From Erinaceus europaeus (lineage: Eukaryota > Chordata > Mammalia > Eulipotyphla > Erinaceidae): 64,000 nt of DNA. Below the pieces are notes generated by a model. That model did no database searches and was not told the origin of the DNA. It saw only the letters and a program-made list of their open reading frames with translations. The stretch's first letter is position 1. Each line of letters opens with the position of its first letter. The translations under genes and the position numbers were made by a program. Below are positions 38,303 through 47,929 of the stretch, piece after piece. Where the stretch lies: the NCBI RefSeq assembly GCF_950295315.1, contig NC_080162.1, positions 69,624,962-69,688,961 of the forward strand, written 5' to 3'.

Positions 38303-38670
38303 GAAGAACAAGTAGGAATAACAGTCTCAAGGGAGGCGAGATTGTCCTGAAAGAGTTCCGTGCCAGATGCCTTCAGCAAGTCCCAATAAGATACTACAGA
38401 AAAGATGCCCTAGATTGTGCAATTTGGAGGACACTACTAATTTATCTGGACATTTTCACAGGAAAATAAGGACACAAGCCAGACTGCCAGTGAGTACAAG
38501 GGGAGGGAAGTCAGAACAGGATGAGGAGGCAAGTACTGCAGGTGGCTCTTTCTGGAAGCTGAGCTCAGAAGGGAAGGGAAGGAAAGAGCTGGGGAGGATG
38601 CAGGGCTCCAAAGAGGTGGCCCTTGCTGAACACTTGCAGGGTGGGTGGTCTCAGAAGGCTCTTCAGTCTC
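38303..38670. other. Unique sequence, about 370 bp
   Basis: A plus frame of 114 codons (38367-38711) runs into the next SINE and has no family resemblance; considered chance. Confidence 0.45.
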
Positions 38671-38679
38671 TGATGCATT

Positions 38680-38800
38680 TTTTTTCCCCCTTTTACTGGA
38701 GCACTGCTTAGCTCTGGTTTATGGTGGTGCAGGAGATTGAATCTGGGACTTTGGAGCCTCAGGCATGAAAGTCTCTTTGCATAACCATTATGCTATCATC
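38680..38800 (-). mobile_element. SINE-B
   Basis: 'ttactggagcactgcttagc' to 'gcataaccattatgctatca'. Confidence 0.9.
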
Positions 38801-38834
38801 CTCTCCTCCATCTTCTGCATTCTTGAAAGCAAGA

Positions 38835-39035
38835 AGAAGGCTGAGTGATAGCACACTTGATTGAGTGAACATGCTATCATGCTCAAAATCCAGTTTTAAG
38901 CCCCTAGTCCCTTCCAGAGGTCAGGAAGCTTCATTAAGTGGTGAAACATTTTTTCAAGTTTTTCTCTTTCTGTCCCTCTTTATCTCCCCATTACTTCTCA
39001 ATGTATTTCTGTCTCTACCCAATAAAATAAATGAA
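38835..39035 (+). mobile_element. SINE-C, diverged
   Basis: 'ggctgagtgatagcacactt' head, 'ttctgtctctacccaataaa' end. Confidence 0.75.
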
Positions 39036-39104
39036 AGCACTGAAGAAGGAAGAGGAGGAGGAGGAGGAATAGTTTTTTTTTTTTTTTTTTTAAAGTGAAC
39101 AATC

Positions 39105-39290
39105 AAGCAAGAAAGAGCAGGAACAAGTAAAAGACTCTGGGGTGCGAGGGTAACGACAGTACAGGTCCTAGAAAAGGATGACAGAGGACCTAGTGGGATG
39201 TGTATTGTTATGTGGAAAACTGAGAAATGTTATGCATGTACAAACTATTGTATTCACCGTCAAATGTCAAACATTAATTCCCAATAAGGG
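39105..39290 (+). mobile_element. L1 3' UTR (truncated)
   Basis: Plus-strand counterpart of 31966-32148: 'gtaaaagactctggggtgcg', 'gttatgcatgtacaaactat', 'aacattaattcccaataa'; followed by G9 rather than A. Confidence 0.85.
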
Positions 39291-39299
39291 GGGGGGGGA

Positions 39300-39590
39300 G
39301 CAGGAAGCAAGTACTTGGAAATTTGAGGTTTAGGGAGATAAGGAAGGTCACTTGTAAAGGATGAAAAAGGTCATAGGGCTGTCCAGGTGGGAGACTGAAG
39401 CTGTGTCTCGGTTCCTATGTCCTTGGCTGACTCGGCCTAGGTGTCAGTTGGCCACAGGTGGTTTTGGGACTTGGGCAGGTCATGGTGAGATGGGTGGGCA
39501 TGGAGAGAGGAGTACAGGAGAGGGTCATTGAGGAGTGAAGAACAATGTCTCCTTGAGCACCTGAGTACATAATTCCCATGTGTTCTAGCC
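39300..39590. other. Unique sequence
   Basis: No repeat recognised. Confidence 0.4.
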
Positions 39591-39599
39591 TGTGTCTGT

Positions 39600-39840
39600 G
39601 CCACACAGATTTCCTTAACCAGTGTTAGGGACTAACGGTGTGTGCATTTAGACAAATAATTTGCCATATCTGTCTGTATGTAGACAGATGTTGCCCAGTT
39701 GTTTTCCAAAAAGGTAGACCGACTGAGGCTCCTTCCCATAGATTGTGAGAAGGTCCATGTCCCTTTGTCCTCATCAACCTAAAATGTCATTCATCTTTGC
39801 CAACCTGATAGATAGGAAAGGACACCTGTGCTGCCTAGGT
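39600..39840 (-). repeat. Old L1 fragment
   Basis: 'ttgcccagttgttttccaaa' and 'catccatgtccc'-like 'gtccatgtccctttgtcctc' match the complement of the old L1 ORF2 end ('gttttccaaagtggt' type). Confidence 0.65.
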
Positions 39841-40140
39841 TTTTGTTCCCTTTTGAGGGATAGAGGCATCCCTAAGAGAGGCATGGGATCACTTTTTTTG
39901 TGGTCAACCACTGAGCATAATTTCCTCTGGACCTTTGGCCAGCTCTTCCCTGTCTGCTTCTGGCCTAGACCTCCCTTTCCCCTACTCCATGCAAAGCCAT
40001 ACAAAGGGGACACTTACTCCTTACTTATAAGTGTTGGCAACTCCTTACTTGCATTCCCACTGGACTTTCATGGCTTCATGAACTCTGGTACCTACAGCTC
40101 TGTCTCTCTGGAAGTTGATGTTCCAGAACTCTTCTGATTC
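39841..40140. other. Unique sequence
   Basis: Open on plus for 130 codons including the L1 part (39745-40137) but without protein-family features. Confidence 0.4.
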
Positions 40141-40149
40141 ATATGGTAG

Positions 40150-40318
40150 AATAACTTCCAGTCTCAAAAAATGAATGCAATTCTGACACATGCTAGAACA
40201 AGGCATGAGGCATGAAAAGAAATTCTAAGTGAAAGAGCTTGGACACAAAAGGACAAAGATTATGTAGAGGTGCCTATTTACTTGAGGTACTTAGAATAAG
40301 CAAATCTGGGCAGGGGCT
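40150..40318 (+). repeat. Old L1 ORF2 3' end fragment
   Basis: 'atgcaattctgacacatgct', 'ttggacacaaaaggacaaag' and 'ttacttgaggtacttagaat' are landmarks of L1M ORF2/3' UTR. Confidence 0.8.
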
Positions 40319-40375
40319 TGAACCCAGCATTGTAACATGTGCACTCAACCAGATGAGCCACCACCTGGCCTGGCA
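40319..40375 (-). mobile_element. SINE-C head fragment
   Basis: 'cttgaacccagcattgtaac' and 'agatgagccaccacctggcc' only. Confidence 0.72.
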
Positions 40376-40489
40376 CCACATGTAGGGTGCTATGGCATCA
40401 GGTGAGGTTCTGGTGCTGTGGCTTCTCTGTTTCTTTCTGCCTTTTTTTTTTTTTTAATTTCCTTCTCCCTCTTTCTTTCTTTTAATAAT

Positions 40490-40632
40490 TTTACTTATTT
40501 TATCTTAATGAGAGAGACAGAGAGATAGCACTGCTCAGCTCTGGTTTATGGTGGTGCTGGGGATTGAACCTGGGACCTTGGGGCCTCTGGCAGGCATGGT
40601 TTTGCGGGACCATTATGCTGTTTCTCCATTCT
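40490..40632 (-). mobile_element. SINE-B
   Basis: 'agcactgctcagctctggtt' to 'gaccattatgctgtttctcc'. Confidence 0.85.
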
Positions 40633-40767
40633 GTTTTTCTTTCTTGAATGAAAAGGTGGCAACCTTGCAGAAAAAAGAAATCACACATGATATCATTTTA
40701 TTTATACTAAATGTCCAGGGCAGGTTCTTAGAAGCAGAGTATAGATTATAGATTAGTGATTGCTGGC

Positions 40768-40915
40768 TTGGGAGATAGCATAATGGTAATGCAAAAGACT
40801 CTCATGCCTGAGGCTCCAAGGTCCCAGATTTAACCTTCATAAACCACCATAAACCAGAGCTGAGCAGTGCCCTGGTGTCTGTCTGCCTTTCTCTCATTAA
40901 AATAAAAATAGATAA
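40768..40915 (+). mobile_element. SINE-B
   Basis: 'cttgggagatagcataatgg' to 'ctctcattaaaataaaaata'; longer (TC)-type 3' end than usual. Confidence 0.88.
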
Positions 40916-40927
40916 AAAAGGAGAAGT

Positions 40928-40998
40928 GAAGGAGGAGGAAGAAGAAGAATGAGAAGAAGGAGGAGGAGGAGGAGGAGGAGGAGGAGGAGGAGGAGGAG
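40928..40998. repeat. (GGA)n/(GAA)n
   Basis: About 70 bp of purine triplets. Confidence 0.95.
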
Positions 40999-41021
40999 CT
41001 GAGTGCTAATAGATAGTTCCT

Positions 41022-41275
41022 TTTGGGGCTGGGTGGTGGTGCACTCAGTTAAGCACACATATTACTAAGTGCAAGGACCTGGATTTGCATTCTCACTTCA
41101 AGAGTGGCTGCAGGGGTCTATCTTTTTCTTCTCTCCATCTCCCCATCCTCTCTCTCAATGTTTCTCTCTTCAATCTAATAAAAATTAGAAGAAAAGGAAA
41201 AAAAGGTCTTTGGGAGTAGTGAATTCATAGTGCTATGGGCTAAGGCCACGTGTAACCCTGGGGGGTGGGGAAAGG
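41022..41275 (+). mobile_element. SINE-C with extra 3' module
   Basis: Head 'ggggctgggtggtggtgcac', short body, then 'ggtctttgggagtagtgaat' and 'gtaaccctgggggg', the same terminal module as in long SINE-A. Confidence 0.8.
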
Positions 41276-41307
41276 GAGGGGTTCCTTTTTAGAGTAAAAA
41301 GTGAGTT

Positions 41308-41450
41308 ATTGTGGTCCGGGAGGTGGTGCAGTGATAAAGCTTTGGACTCTCAAGCCTAAAGTCCCGAGTTCGATCCCTGGCAGCACATGTGCTGGAGTGA
41401 TGTCTGGTTCTCTCTCTCCTTTCTCATAAGTAAATAAAATATTTTTTATA
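41308..41450 (+). mobile_element. SINE-D
   Basis: 'ggtccgggaggtggtgcagt', 'ggcagcacatgtgctggagt'; 'aaaagtgagttat' on both sides (about 41297 and 41450) is its TSD. Confidence 0.93.
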
Positions 41451-41461
41451 AAAGTGAGTTA

Positions 41462-41662
41462 TGGGGTGGGGGTGGATAGTATAATGGTTATGCCAAGAGA
41501 CTGTCATGCCTGAGGCTCCAGTGGCCCAGGTTCAATCCCCTGGTCCCCACCTGCAGGGGGAAAGGGGGAAAGAAAGCTCTGCAAGTGGTGAAGCAGGGCT
41601 GCAGATGGCTCTCTGGCTCTCTCCTTCTCCACCTCCCCTACCCTCTCAATTTCAAATAACAA
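41462..41662 (+). mobile_element. Chimeric SINE: SINE-B head, SINE-C body
   Basis: 41462-41540 is SINE-B ('ggtggatagtataatggtta' to 'aggttcaatcccc'). It passes without a poly(A) or break into the SINE-C body ('tggtccccacctgcaggggg', 'gcaagtggtgaagcagggct') at the shared B-box. Confidence 0.8.
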
Positions 41663-41666
41663 AAAG

Positions 41667-41942
41667 GGGGGAGTCAGGCGGTAGTGCACCTGGCACAAAG
41701 CACAAGAACCAGCGTAAAGATCCCAGTTCAAGCCCTCAACTCCCCATCTGCAGGGGAGTCACTTCACAAGCCGTGAAGCAGGTCTGCAGGTGTCTGTCTT
41801 TCTCTCCCCCTCTCTGTCTTCCCCTCCTCTCTCCATTTCTCTCTGTCCTATCCAACAACAACAACATCAATAACAACAACAATAATAACTACAACAATAA
41901 AAGAACAAGGACAACAAAAAGGAATAAATAAATAAATATTTT
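41667..41942 (+). mobile_element. SINE-A with deleted head segment
   Basis: 'ggagtcaggcggtagtgcac' then directly 'ctggcacaaagcacaagaac'; the rest is near consensus to AATAAATAAATA. Confidence 0.9.
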
Positions 41943-41959
41943 AAAATAATAACAAAAAG

Positions 41960-42100
41960 GGGCTGGGTGTTGGTGCACCTGGTTGAGCACACATGTTACA
42001 ATGCCCAAGGACGTGGGTTCGAACCCCTGTTCCCCAACTGCAGGGGAAAAGCTTCCTTCTCTTTCTCCCCTTTCTCTCTTGATTTCTGGCTGTTTCTTTT
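41960..42100 (+). mobile_element. SINE-C (split), 5' part
   Basis: 'ggggctgggtgttggtgcac' to 'cttgatttctggctgtttc'; interrupted by old L1/X and resumed at 42583 ('tggatttctggctgtttcta'). Confidence 0.82.
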
Positions 42101-42320
42101 TTTTTTTTTAATGAATAAAAATGAATTTATTAGTCATTATTTTTCAATTTACCCTCTATTTTCTTTAAATACTGGTTTTTAAATTTTATTAGTGATATAA
42201 TCACGATTAACAAGATTATAAGGTAACAAGGGTGTAGTTCCACACAGTTCCTACCACCATAGTTCTGTGTCCTATCCCCTTCACCGGATACTTTTCTATT
42301 TTTTTTATAATTATCATTGT
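42101..42320 (-). mobile_element. Old L1/X-like 3' end
   Basis: 'gattataaggtaacaagggt' and 'cagttcctaccaccatagtt' resemble a diverged X 3' end in minus orientation. Confidence 0.6.
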
Positions 42321-42582
42321 ACTTTATTTTTTTGGCATTTTTTATTTTATTTATAAAAAGGAAACATTGACAAAACCATAGGATAAGAGGGGTACAATTC
42401 CACACAATTCCCACCACCAGAACTCCGTATCCCATCCCTTCCCCTGACAGCTTTCCTATTCTTTATCCCTCTGGCAGTATGGACCCAAGGTCATTGTTGG
42501 ACGCAGAAGGTGGAAGGTCTGGCTTCTGTAATTGTTTCCCCGCTGAACATGGGCGTTGACAGGTCGATCCATACTCCTAGCC
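42321..42582 (-). mobile_element. Repeat X 3' end, nested
   Basis: 'ataaaaaggaaacattgaca' to 'cgatccatactcctagcctg'; inserted in the older minus-strand tail. 'gatttctggctgtttc' before and after the whole block (42083, 42585) is the TSD in SINE-C. Confidence 0.85.
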
Positions 42583-42650
42583 TGGATTTCTGGCTGTTTC
42601 TATCCAATACATAAAGACAATTAAAAAAATAACAAAAAAATTCATAATAC
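42583..42650 (+). mobile_element. SINE-C (split), 3' part
   Basis: 'ctggctgtttctatccaata' and A-rich tail. Confidence 0.75.
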
Positions 42651-42832
42651 AAGCCTCTGTCAGTGTGCACATTTCTTTCCTTAATCCCAGAAAGCCTATC
42701 TTCAATCTTAATTATTTGATTACAGATGGTAGCAGGTATTATAAGTCAGCTTTGTGATTATACTATGTCATTTATTAGTCTACTATAATTTTATGCATAT
42801 TAAAGTATGTGGATTATATCTTAATTAAAAAA
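42651..42832 (+). repeat. Old L1 3' end (probable)
   Basis: 'ttatgcatattaaagtatgt' and 'ggattatatcttaattaaaa' resemble the end of old L1 3' UTRs. Confidence 0.5.
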
Positions 42833-42834
42833 AG

Positions 42835-42952
42835 AGTGACCCGGGAAATAATTCAAGATGGTGGAACACAGGATTTGTGTGCCTGAGTTCCTGGTTTGAT
42901 CCCTGGTGCTGCATGAACTTTTGTGGTGCTCTGCTTTCTCTCTTTCTTTCTC
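42835..42952 (+). mobile_element. Old tRNA-derived SINE
   Basis: 'gacccgggaaataattcaag', 'atttgtgtgcctgagttcct', 'ccctggtgctgcatgaac'. Confidence 0.65.
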
Positions 42953-43095
42953 TTCTCAAGGACCCAGGTTCAAACTCTGGTTCCCATCTGCAGGGGAAAG
43001 CTTCATGAGCATTTGTGGTGCTGCAGGTGTCTCTGTCTCTGCTCATCACTATCTTCCCCCTTCCCTCTTAATTTCTTTTCTGTCTCTATTCAATG
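42953..43095 (+). mobile_element. SINE-C, head-less
   Basis: 'ctcaaggacccaggttcaaa', 'tgcaggggaaagcttcatga', end 'tgtctctattcaatgtatat'. Confidence 0.78.
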
Positions 43096-43250
43096 TATAT
43101 GGTGACGGCATAATCATTATGCAAAAGACTCTCATACCTGAGGCTTCCAGGTCCCAGGTGCAGTCTGCAGCACCACCATAACCCAGAGCTGAGCAGTGCT
43201 CTGGCATGCCTTGCTCTCTCTCTTTCTGTATCTCTCATTAAAAAAATGTT
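43096..43250 (+). mobile_element. SINE-B
   Basis: 'ggtgacggcataatcattat', 'cagagctgagcagtgctctg', (TC)n and A-rich end. Confidence 0.85.
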
Positions 43251-43253
43251 ATT

Positions 43254-43385
43254 GGGGTTTAGTGGTGGTATACCTGGTAGAGTACACACATACCATGCAC
43301 AAGGTTCAAGCTCCCAATCCCCACCTGCAGTGGGGAAGCTTCACAAGTAGTGAAGCAGGGCTGCAGGTCTCTCTCTCTTTCTCTC
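43254..43385 (+). mobile_element. SINE-C, 5' part
   Basis: 'ggggtttagtggtggtatac' to 'gaagcagggctgcaggtctc', then immediately a minus-strand SINE-A. Confidence 0.82.
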
Positions 43386-43645
43386 CCTCCAGGGTTATCA
43401 CTGGGGCTCCATGTCAGCACTACAAATCCACTGCTCCTGGCAGCCATCTTTTCATTTTATTGGATAGGACAGAGAGAAATTGATAAAGGAGAGGAATACA
43501 GAGAGGGGGAAAGAAAGGTAGACATCAGCAGACCTGCTTCATCATTTGTGAAGTAACCCCCTGCAGGTGAGGAGCTGGGGGTGTGAACTGGGATCCTTGC
43601 ACTTTGAACTATGTGTGCTTAACCCCATACACCACCACCTGGCAA
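43386..43645 (-). mobile_element. SINE-A
   Basis: 3' module 'ggttatcactggggctccat', then 'ggataggacagagagaaatt'; the TTG tract is deleted. Confidence 0.85.
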
Positions 43646-43654
43646 CACCCCCCC

Positions 43655-43782
43655 CCTTTTTTTTTTTTTTTTTACCAGAGCACTTCTCTGCTATGGTGGT
43701 GTGGGGAATTGAACCTGGGACTCTGGAACCTCAGGCATGAGAGTTTCATCGCATAATCATTACGTTATTTACCCTTCGCCTT
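43655..43782 (-). mobile_element. SINE-B
   Basis: Poly(T), 'accagagcacttctctgcta', 'gcataatcattacgttattt'. Confidence 0.85.
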
Positions 43783-43784
43783 CT

Positions 43785-43955
43785 TTCTCCCTCTCTATCA
43801 CCCGCTCCTCCTTTCAATTTATCTCTGTCTCTATCTAAATGGGTAAGAAAAAAGAAATAAAAGAGAGCAAAAGAAAAGAATAAAAGAAAGGCCACCAGGA
43901 GCCCTGGATTTGTTGGTCAGGCACCAAACCTCAGTGACAACACTGATAGGGAAAA
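43785..43955 (+). mobile_element. SINE-C 3' half with extra module
   Basis: 'ccctctctatcacccgctcc', 'atctctgtctctatctaaat', then 'ggccaccaggagccctggat' and 'cagtgacaacactgatag'. Confidence 0.68.
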
Positions 43956-43964
43956 AAGGGTTCT

Positions 43965-44077
43965 TATGGGTGGAGGGTAGACAACATAATACGTATGTAA
44001 ACAAACTCTCAGGCTCCAACGTCCCAGGTTCAGTCCCTCATACCACCATAAGGCAGAGCTGAACAGTGCTCTGGTAA
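43965..44077 (+). mobile_element. SINE-B
   Basis: 'gggtggagggtagacaacat' to 'gaacagtgctctggtaaaag'. Confidence 0.82.
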
Positions 44078-44098
44078 AAGAAAGAAAGAAAGAAAGAG

Positions 44099-44145
<47 letters not shown>

Positions 44146-44150
44146 GAAAG
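44078..44150. repeat. (GAAA)n
   Basis: About 18 AAAG units. Confidence 0.95.
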
Positions 44151-44164
44151 GAGAAAAAGGTTCT

Positions 44165-44445
44165 TTTATTTTATTTTATATTTATTTATTTTCCCTTTTG
44201 TTGCCCTTGTTTTTATTGTTGTTGTAGTTATTATTGTTGCTATTGATGTCGTTGTTAGATAGGACAGAGAGAAATGGAGAGAGGAGGGGAAGGCAGAGGG
44301 GGGAGAGAAAGATAAACACCTGCAGACCTGCTTCACCGCTTGTGAAGTGACTCCCCTGCAGGTGGGGAACCGGGGGTTCCAATCAGAATCCTTAGGCAGG
44401 TCCTTGCGCTTTGCGCCACCTGCGCTTAACCCGCTGCGCTACTGC
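44165..44445 (-). mobile_element. SINE-A
   Basis: Near consensus to 'cttaacccgctgcgctactg'. Confidence 0.93.
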
Positions 44446-44650
44446 CTGTTTGTTTGTTTTTAAACTCAGAACCTAACACTTTATCCTCTGCACCATGCAG
44501 GGCTCTGCCAGAAACAATCTTTTCTTTCGCTAAAAACCTACATCTTCCATGTTTTGCACAACTTCACAGCATGCTTCCATTAGCTAGGTGGAATACTTTA
44601 ACAAAGCCAATTTGATCTTTAAATTCACACAGTTGAATTTTTTAAAAAAT
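44446..44650. other. Unique sequence with short SINE-D-like remnant
   Basis: 'ctcagaacctaacactttat' near 44466 could be a SINE-D piece; otherwise nothing seen. Confidence 0.4.
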
Positions 44651-44654
44651 ACTT

Positions 44655-44785
44655 TATTAATTAATATGAGAGAGAGAGAGAGAGAAACAGTAGAACATCA
44701 ATGTGGCACATGGGATGCCTTGTATTTCCAAGTGAACTTGGAAGTATGTGCCCTACTCACTGTGACATATCCTGGGTCCTGAAAA
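44655..44785 (-). mobile_element. SINE-D, diverged
   Basis: 'agaacatcaatgtggcacat' and a poor head. Confidence 0.6.
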
Positions 44786-45228
44786 AAAAAATCCTTGATA
44801 ATTTTAGTCTGCTGACAGTAAAAAGTAGTACTTTTTCAAGAAAAATAAAAGCAGGGGGTAGGGTGGGGGTGGGGGTGAGTAGATGGAGACTGGATGAAGG
44901 ACCTTGACTTCTACCTGAGAAATAACCTACATTGTCTTGCTTTTAACAGATTCTTTTGTACACTGGGAGGCCTGAAATATTTCTATCAATAGAAAGGCTG
45001 TGAGTTGGTCGGTTCTGTTTGGGGATGATAACAAGGATGACTTGGGGAGATAACTGGAGGTCAAGAGACCAGAGAGAGAAGCTCTTTTTGACAGTTTAAG
45101 GAAGAGCAAGCAAGATGTGAAGAGAATTGGCTGGGAGTGGGGTGGGGGGAGGGGGAAGGTGTTGGAAATGAGAGACAGAGAGAGAGACTAGGAGACAGAC
45201 TACTAGGAATTGAAGGATAGGACTCAAA
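44786..45228. other. Unique sequence, about 440 bp
   Basis: G-rich runs at 44855-44880 and 45140-45160; no exon recognised. Confidence 0.45.
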
Positions 45229-45231
45229 ATC

Positions 45232-45390
45232 AGAACCTAGGAGATGGCGTAGTAGACAAAGAATTAGGGTGAGGTCCCTAATTCAATCCCTGATATTGCA
45301 TGTGCCAGAGTGATTCATTCTATCATTCATTCACTCATTCATTCATTCATTCTCTCTCTCTCATAAATAAATATTATAATAAGCTAATCT
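45232..45390 (+). mobile_element. SINE-D with (ATTC)n
   Basis: 'acctaggagatggcgtagta' head, 'attgcatgtgccagagtgat', then ATTCATTC repeats 45320-45350. Confidence 0.8.
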
Positions 45391-45469
45391 TTAAAGAGAG
45401 CCAAAATCAACTTCAAAGTTTCTGGTAGCAAAATCAGAAAATCCAGACAAGAAAAAAGTTTGTGGGAGG

Positions 45470-45721
45470 GAGTTGGGCGGTAGGTAGCACAGCGAGTTAA
45501 GCACAGGTGTTGCAAAGCAAAAGGACCAGTGTAAAGATCCCAGTTTGAGCCCACTGGCTCTCCACCTATAGAACAATCGCTTCGCAAGTGGTGAAGCAGG
45601 TCTGTCTTCCCCTCCTCTCTCCATTTTTCTCTGTCCCATCCAACAACAAAGACATCAATAACAACAATAATAACTACAACAATAAAACAAGGGCAACAAA
45701 AGGTAATACATAAATAATTTT
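45470..45721 (+). mobile_element. SINE-A
   Basis: 'gggagttgggcggtaggtag' to 'aataattttttaaa'; flanks 'aaaaaagtttgtgggag' at 45456 and 45724 are a 17-bp TSD. Confidence 0.94.
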
Positions 45722-45786
45722 TTAAAAAAGTTTGTGGGAGAATAACAATGACTTGACAAGTGGTGATGCTACATTTAAACTTCTTG

Positions 45787-45970
45787 AAGGGCCAGGTGGT
45801 GATGCACCTGCTTAAGTGCACACATTACAGTGCACAAGGACCTGGGTTCAAGTCCCTGGTCCCCCACCTGCAGGGGGAAAGCTTCAGGAGCTCTGTCTCT
45901 CTCCCCCTCTGCTACCCCCTCCCTTCTCAGTTTCTTTCTGTCTTTATCCAATTACATATATATATATATG
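45787..45970 (+). mobile_element. SINE-C, internally deleted
   Basis: 'gggccaggtggtgatgcacc', 'gggggaaagcttcaggagct', end 'tctttatccaattacatata' with (TA)n. Confidence 0.88.
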
Positions 45971-46158
45971 ACTGACATTTTAAACTTCTTGGGTAATATC
46001 CAGGTGAATTGTCTCAGGGACAATTGAAAACGTGTGCCTAGAAGTTCAGGAAGATGCCTGTCTTGTTTGAAGGAGATTTGGAAGCCATGATTAGATGACT
46101 GATTTTCAGAGTGGGGTTAAGAAGGAGGAATGAAGAGGAGAAAAGAGATGGTTCAGAA
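45971..46158. other. Unique sequence
   Basis: No repeat recognised. Confidence 0.4.
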
Positions 46159-46159
46159 C

Positions 46160-46330
46160 TTAATATTTTATTTATTGACTTTTCTATTAAGTTAGAGATG
46201 AGAGGCAGAGAAAGAGTGAAAGAGACCACAACACCAAAACTTCTTTCAATCTGCTGGGGCTCAGGGCTCTAACCTGAGATGCACACATGGCAAAGCATTG
46301 CATTAAGTGCATTATTTTGCTGTCCTGGAA
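46160..46330 (-). mobile_element. SINE-E
   Basis: 'gaccacaacaccaaaacttc', 'cacatggcaaagcattgcat', 'cattattttgctgtcc'. Confidence 0.75.
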
Positions 46331-46410
46331 ACTAACATCTCTAGGAGAGAAAAAAGAAAGCGTAGAGATGCGCAAGATCCAGTGAGATTAGCACTAGAGA
46401 ACAGTTTTGG

Positions 46411-46432
46411 GCTGGAGAGGTAACATAATGGT
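46411..46432 (+). mobile_element. SINE-B (split by LTR), 5' part
   Basis: 'gctggagaggtaacataatg' plus 'gt' then the LTR; the SINE resumes at 46914. Confidence 0.9.
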
Positions 46433-46907
46433 TGTGGGTCTAATACGTGTTTGAGCATGGATGGTTGACGCCCACCCCACCTCTCCTCCCTCTGGTGGGC
46501 TTCGCCTTCTTTAAATTTCTTTTTTATTATTATTCTTATTTTTTTAGCCTTCTTTAAATTTCTGCTTCCCCGTTCCTGTACCACTATCCATACCTTCTCA
46601 TTGCCTTGCTCTCTTTTCCCTTATAAGGAGATACTGGTCTCATTGGCTAGCTTGGCTACTTCCCCTGCACAGCTACCCCTTTATAAACTTGTAACTAAGA
46701 CAATAAAGCGTTCCCACTTCAGCCACAGTACCCTGAAGAGGTTTGTTGTATCGTCCACTGTCATGGTACGCTGGAAAGACCTCTCAGTGAACTCACCCCT
46801 GCCATTACTGGTCCGATATTCCCCACTCTTTGTCTAGGCTCTGGTGGTCAACAGGCCAGACTGTGAAGTGGGAGCCAGGCTGGCTTATTCCCCTAAGGAA
46901 CCCGACA
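46433..46907 (+). mobile_element. Solo LTR of an endogenous retrovirus
   Basis: 475 bp beginning TGTGGGT and ending ACCCGACA, near-perfect inverted termini. Contains TTATAA at 46621 and TTATAAA at 46681, and a polyadenylation signal AATAAA at 46702-46707, giving a U3-R-U5 order on the plus strand. Flanked by 'aatggt' (46427-46432) and 'aattgt' (46908-46913), a 6-bp TSD with one mismatch, typical of class II (beta-like) retroviruses. No internal viral sequence remains, so it is a recombined solo LTR. Confidence 0.88.
46521..46546. repeat. Small T-rich insertion within the LTR
   Basis: 26 bp of T/AT-rich sequence flanked by exact copies of 'gccttctttaaatttct' (46504-46520 and 46547-46563), i.e. 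a 17-bp TSD around a tail-like insert. Confidence 0.75.
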
Positions 46908-46913
46908 AATTGT

Positions 46914-47018
46914 TATGCAAAAAGACTTTTCTGTGTGAGGCACCAGAGATCCCAGGTTCAACACCCCCCCCCCCCTCACACACACACACACACCACCAGG
47001 GTTAAGCAGTGCTTTGGT
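46914..47018 (+). mobile_element. SINE-B (split by LTR), 3' part
   Basis: 'tatgcaaaaagacttttctg' to 'agcagtgctttggtaact', with a C11 and (CA) run at 46965-46993. Confidence 0.88.
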
Positions 47019-47255
47019 AACTGGGGAAAAAAATTTCCAGAAGAAAGAAGTCAATGGAATATTACAGAGCCATTAGAGAAGATAGAAACTGTCAACAGGC
47101 AATGGGCCTTGACTATTAAAAGGTCAGTGTTGACGTCTGACAAATTAGTGGGTCATGACTCTATGACTCTTCCTAAGAGTGATGAGGGAAATAGGAAAGG
47201 AAGGTTTTCTTTCTTTCTCTTTCTCCCTTTCTTTCTTTCTGAATAGAAAAACAAA
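47019..47255. other. Unique sequence with (TTTC)n
   Basis: TTTCTTTCTC repeat at 47206-47241; otherwise nothing recognised. Confidence 0.5.
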
Positions 47256-47258
47256 AAC

Positions 47259-47545
47259 AGGGAGTTGGGCGGTAGTGCAACGGGTTAAGCGCATGTGGCA
47301 CAAAGCCCAAGGACCAGCATAAGGATCCCAGTTCAAGCCCCCGGCTCCCCACCTGCAGGGGAGTCACTTCACAAGCGGTGAAGCAGGTCTGCAGGTGTCT
47401 GTCTTTCTCTCCCCCTCTCTGTCTCCCCTCCTTTCTCCATTTCTCTCTGTCCTATCCAACAACAATGACATCAATAACAACAACAATAAAAAGGCAACAA
47501 AAAGGAAAAAAAAGGAAATAAATAAAGAAAAACAAACAAACAAAT
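47259..47545 (+). mobile_element. SINE-A
   Basis: 'gggagttgggcggtagtgca' to AATAAAGAAAAAC tail. Confidence 0.93.
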
Positions 47546-47589
47546 CAGTAAAATGCCCAGGGAGTGAGAGGAAGACACCAAAGATCCAA

Positions 47590-47812
47590 CAGTTATAGCT
47601 GGGGTGCCATGGGCACTGGCACTAGGAATCCGCAGCTCCTGGTGGCCATTTTCCCCACTTTATTGGATAAGGACAGAGAGAAATTGAGAGGGGTGGGGGA
47701 GATGGAGAGTGACAAAGATAGACACTTGCAGACCTGCTTTACCAATTGTGAAGCAACACCACCTGCAAGTAGGGAAGCCAGGGACTCAAAACTCAGATCC
47801 TTGTGGTGGGCC
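47590..47812 (-). mobile_element. SINE-A, diverged, head-less
   Basis: 'gccatgggcactggcactag', 'ggataaggacagagagaaat', 'aagcaacaccacctgcaagt'. Confidence 0.8.
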
Positions 47813-47824
47813 ACTGCCCCGCTG

Positions 47825-47912
47825 GCTTCTCTCTCTCTCTTCCTCTCTCTCGTTTCTGGGGTTATCGCTGGAGTTTCACTGCTCCTGGAGGTCATTTTGT
47901 CCAGTTTTTTTT
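47825..47912 (-). mobile_element. SINE-A 3' module fragment
   Basis: (TC)n then 'ggggttatcgctggagtttc' and 'ctcctggaggtcattttg'. Confidence 0.7.
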
Positions 47913-47929
47913 TTTTTTTTTTTTTTTTT

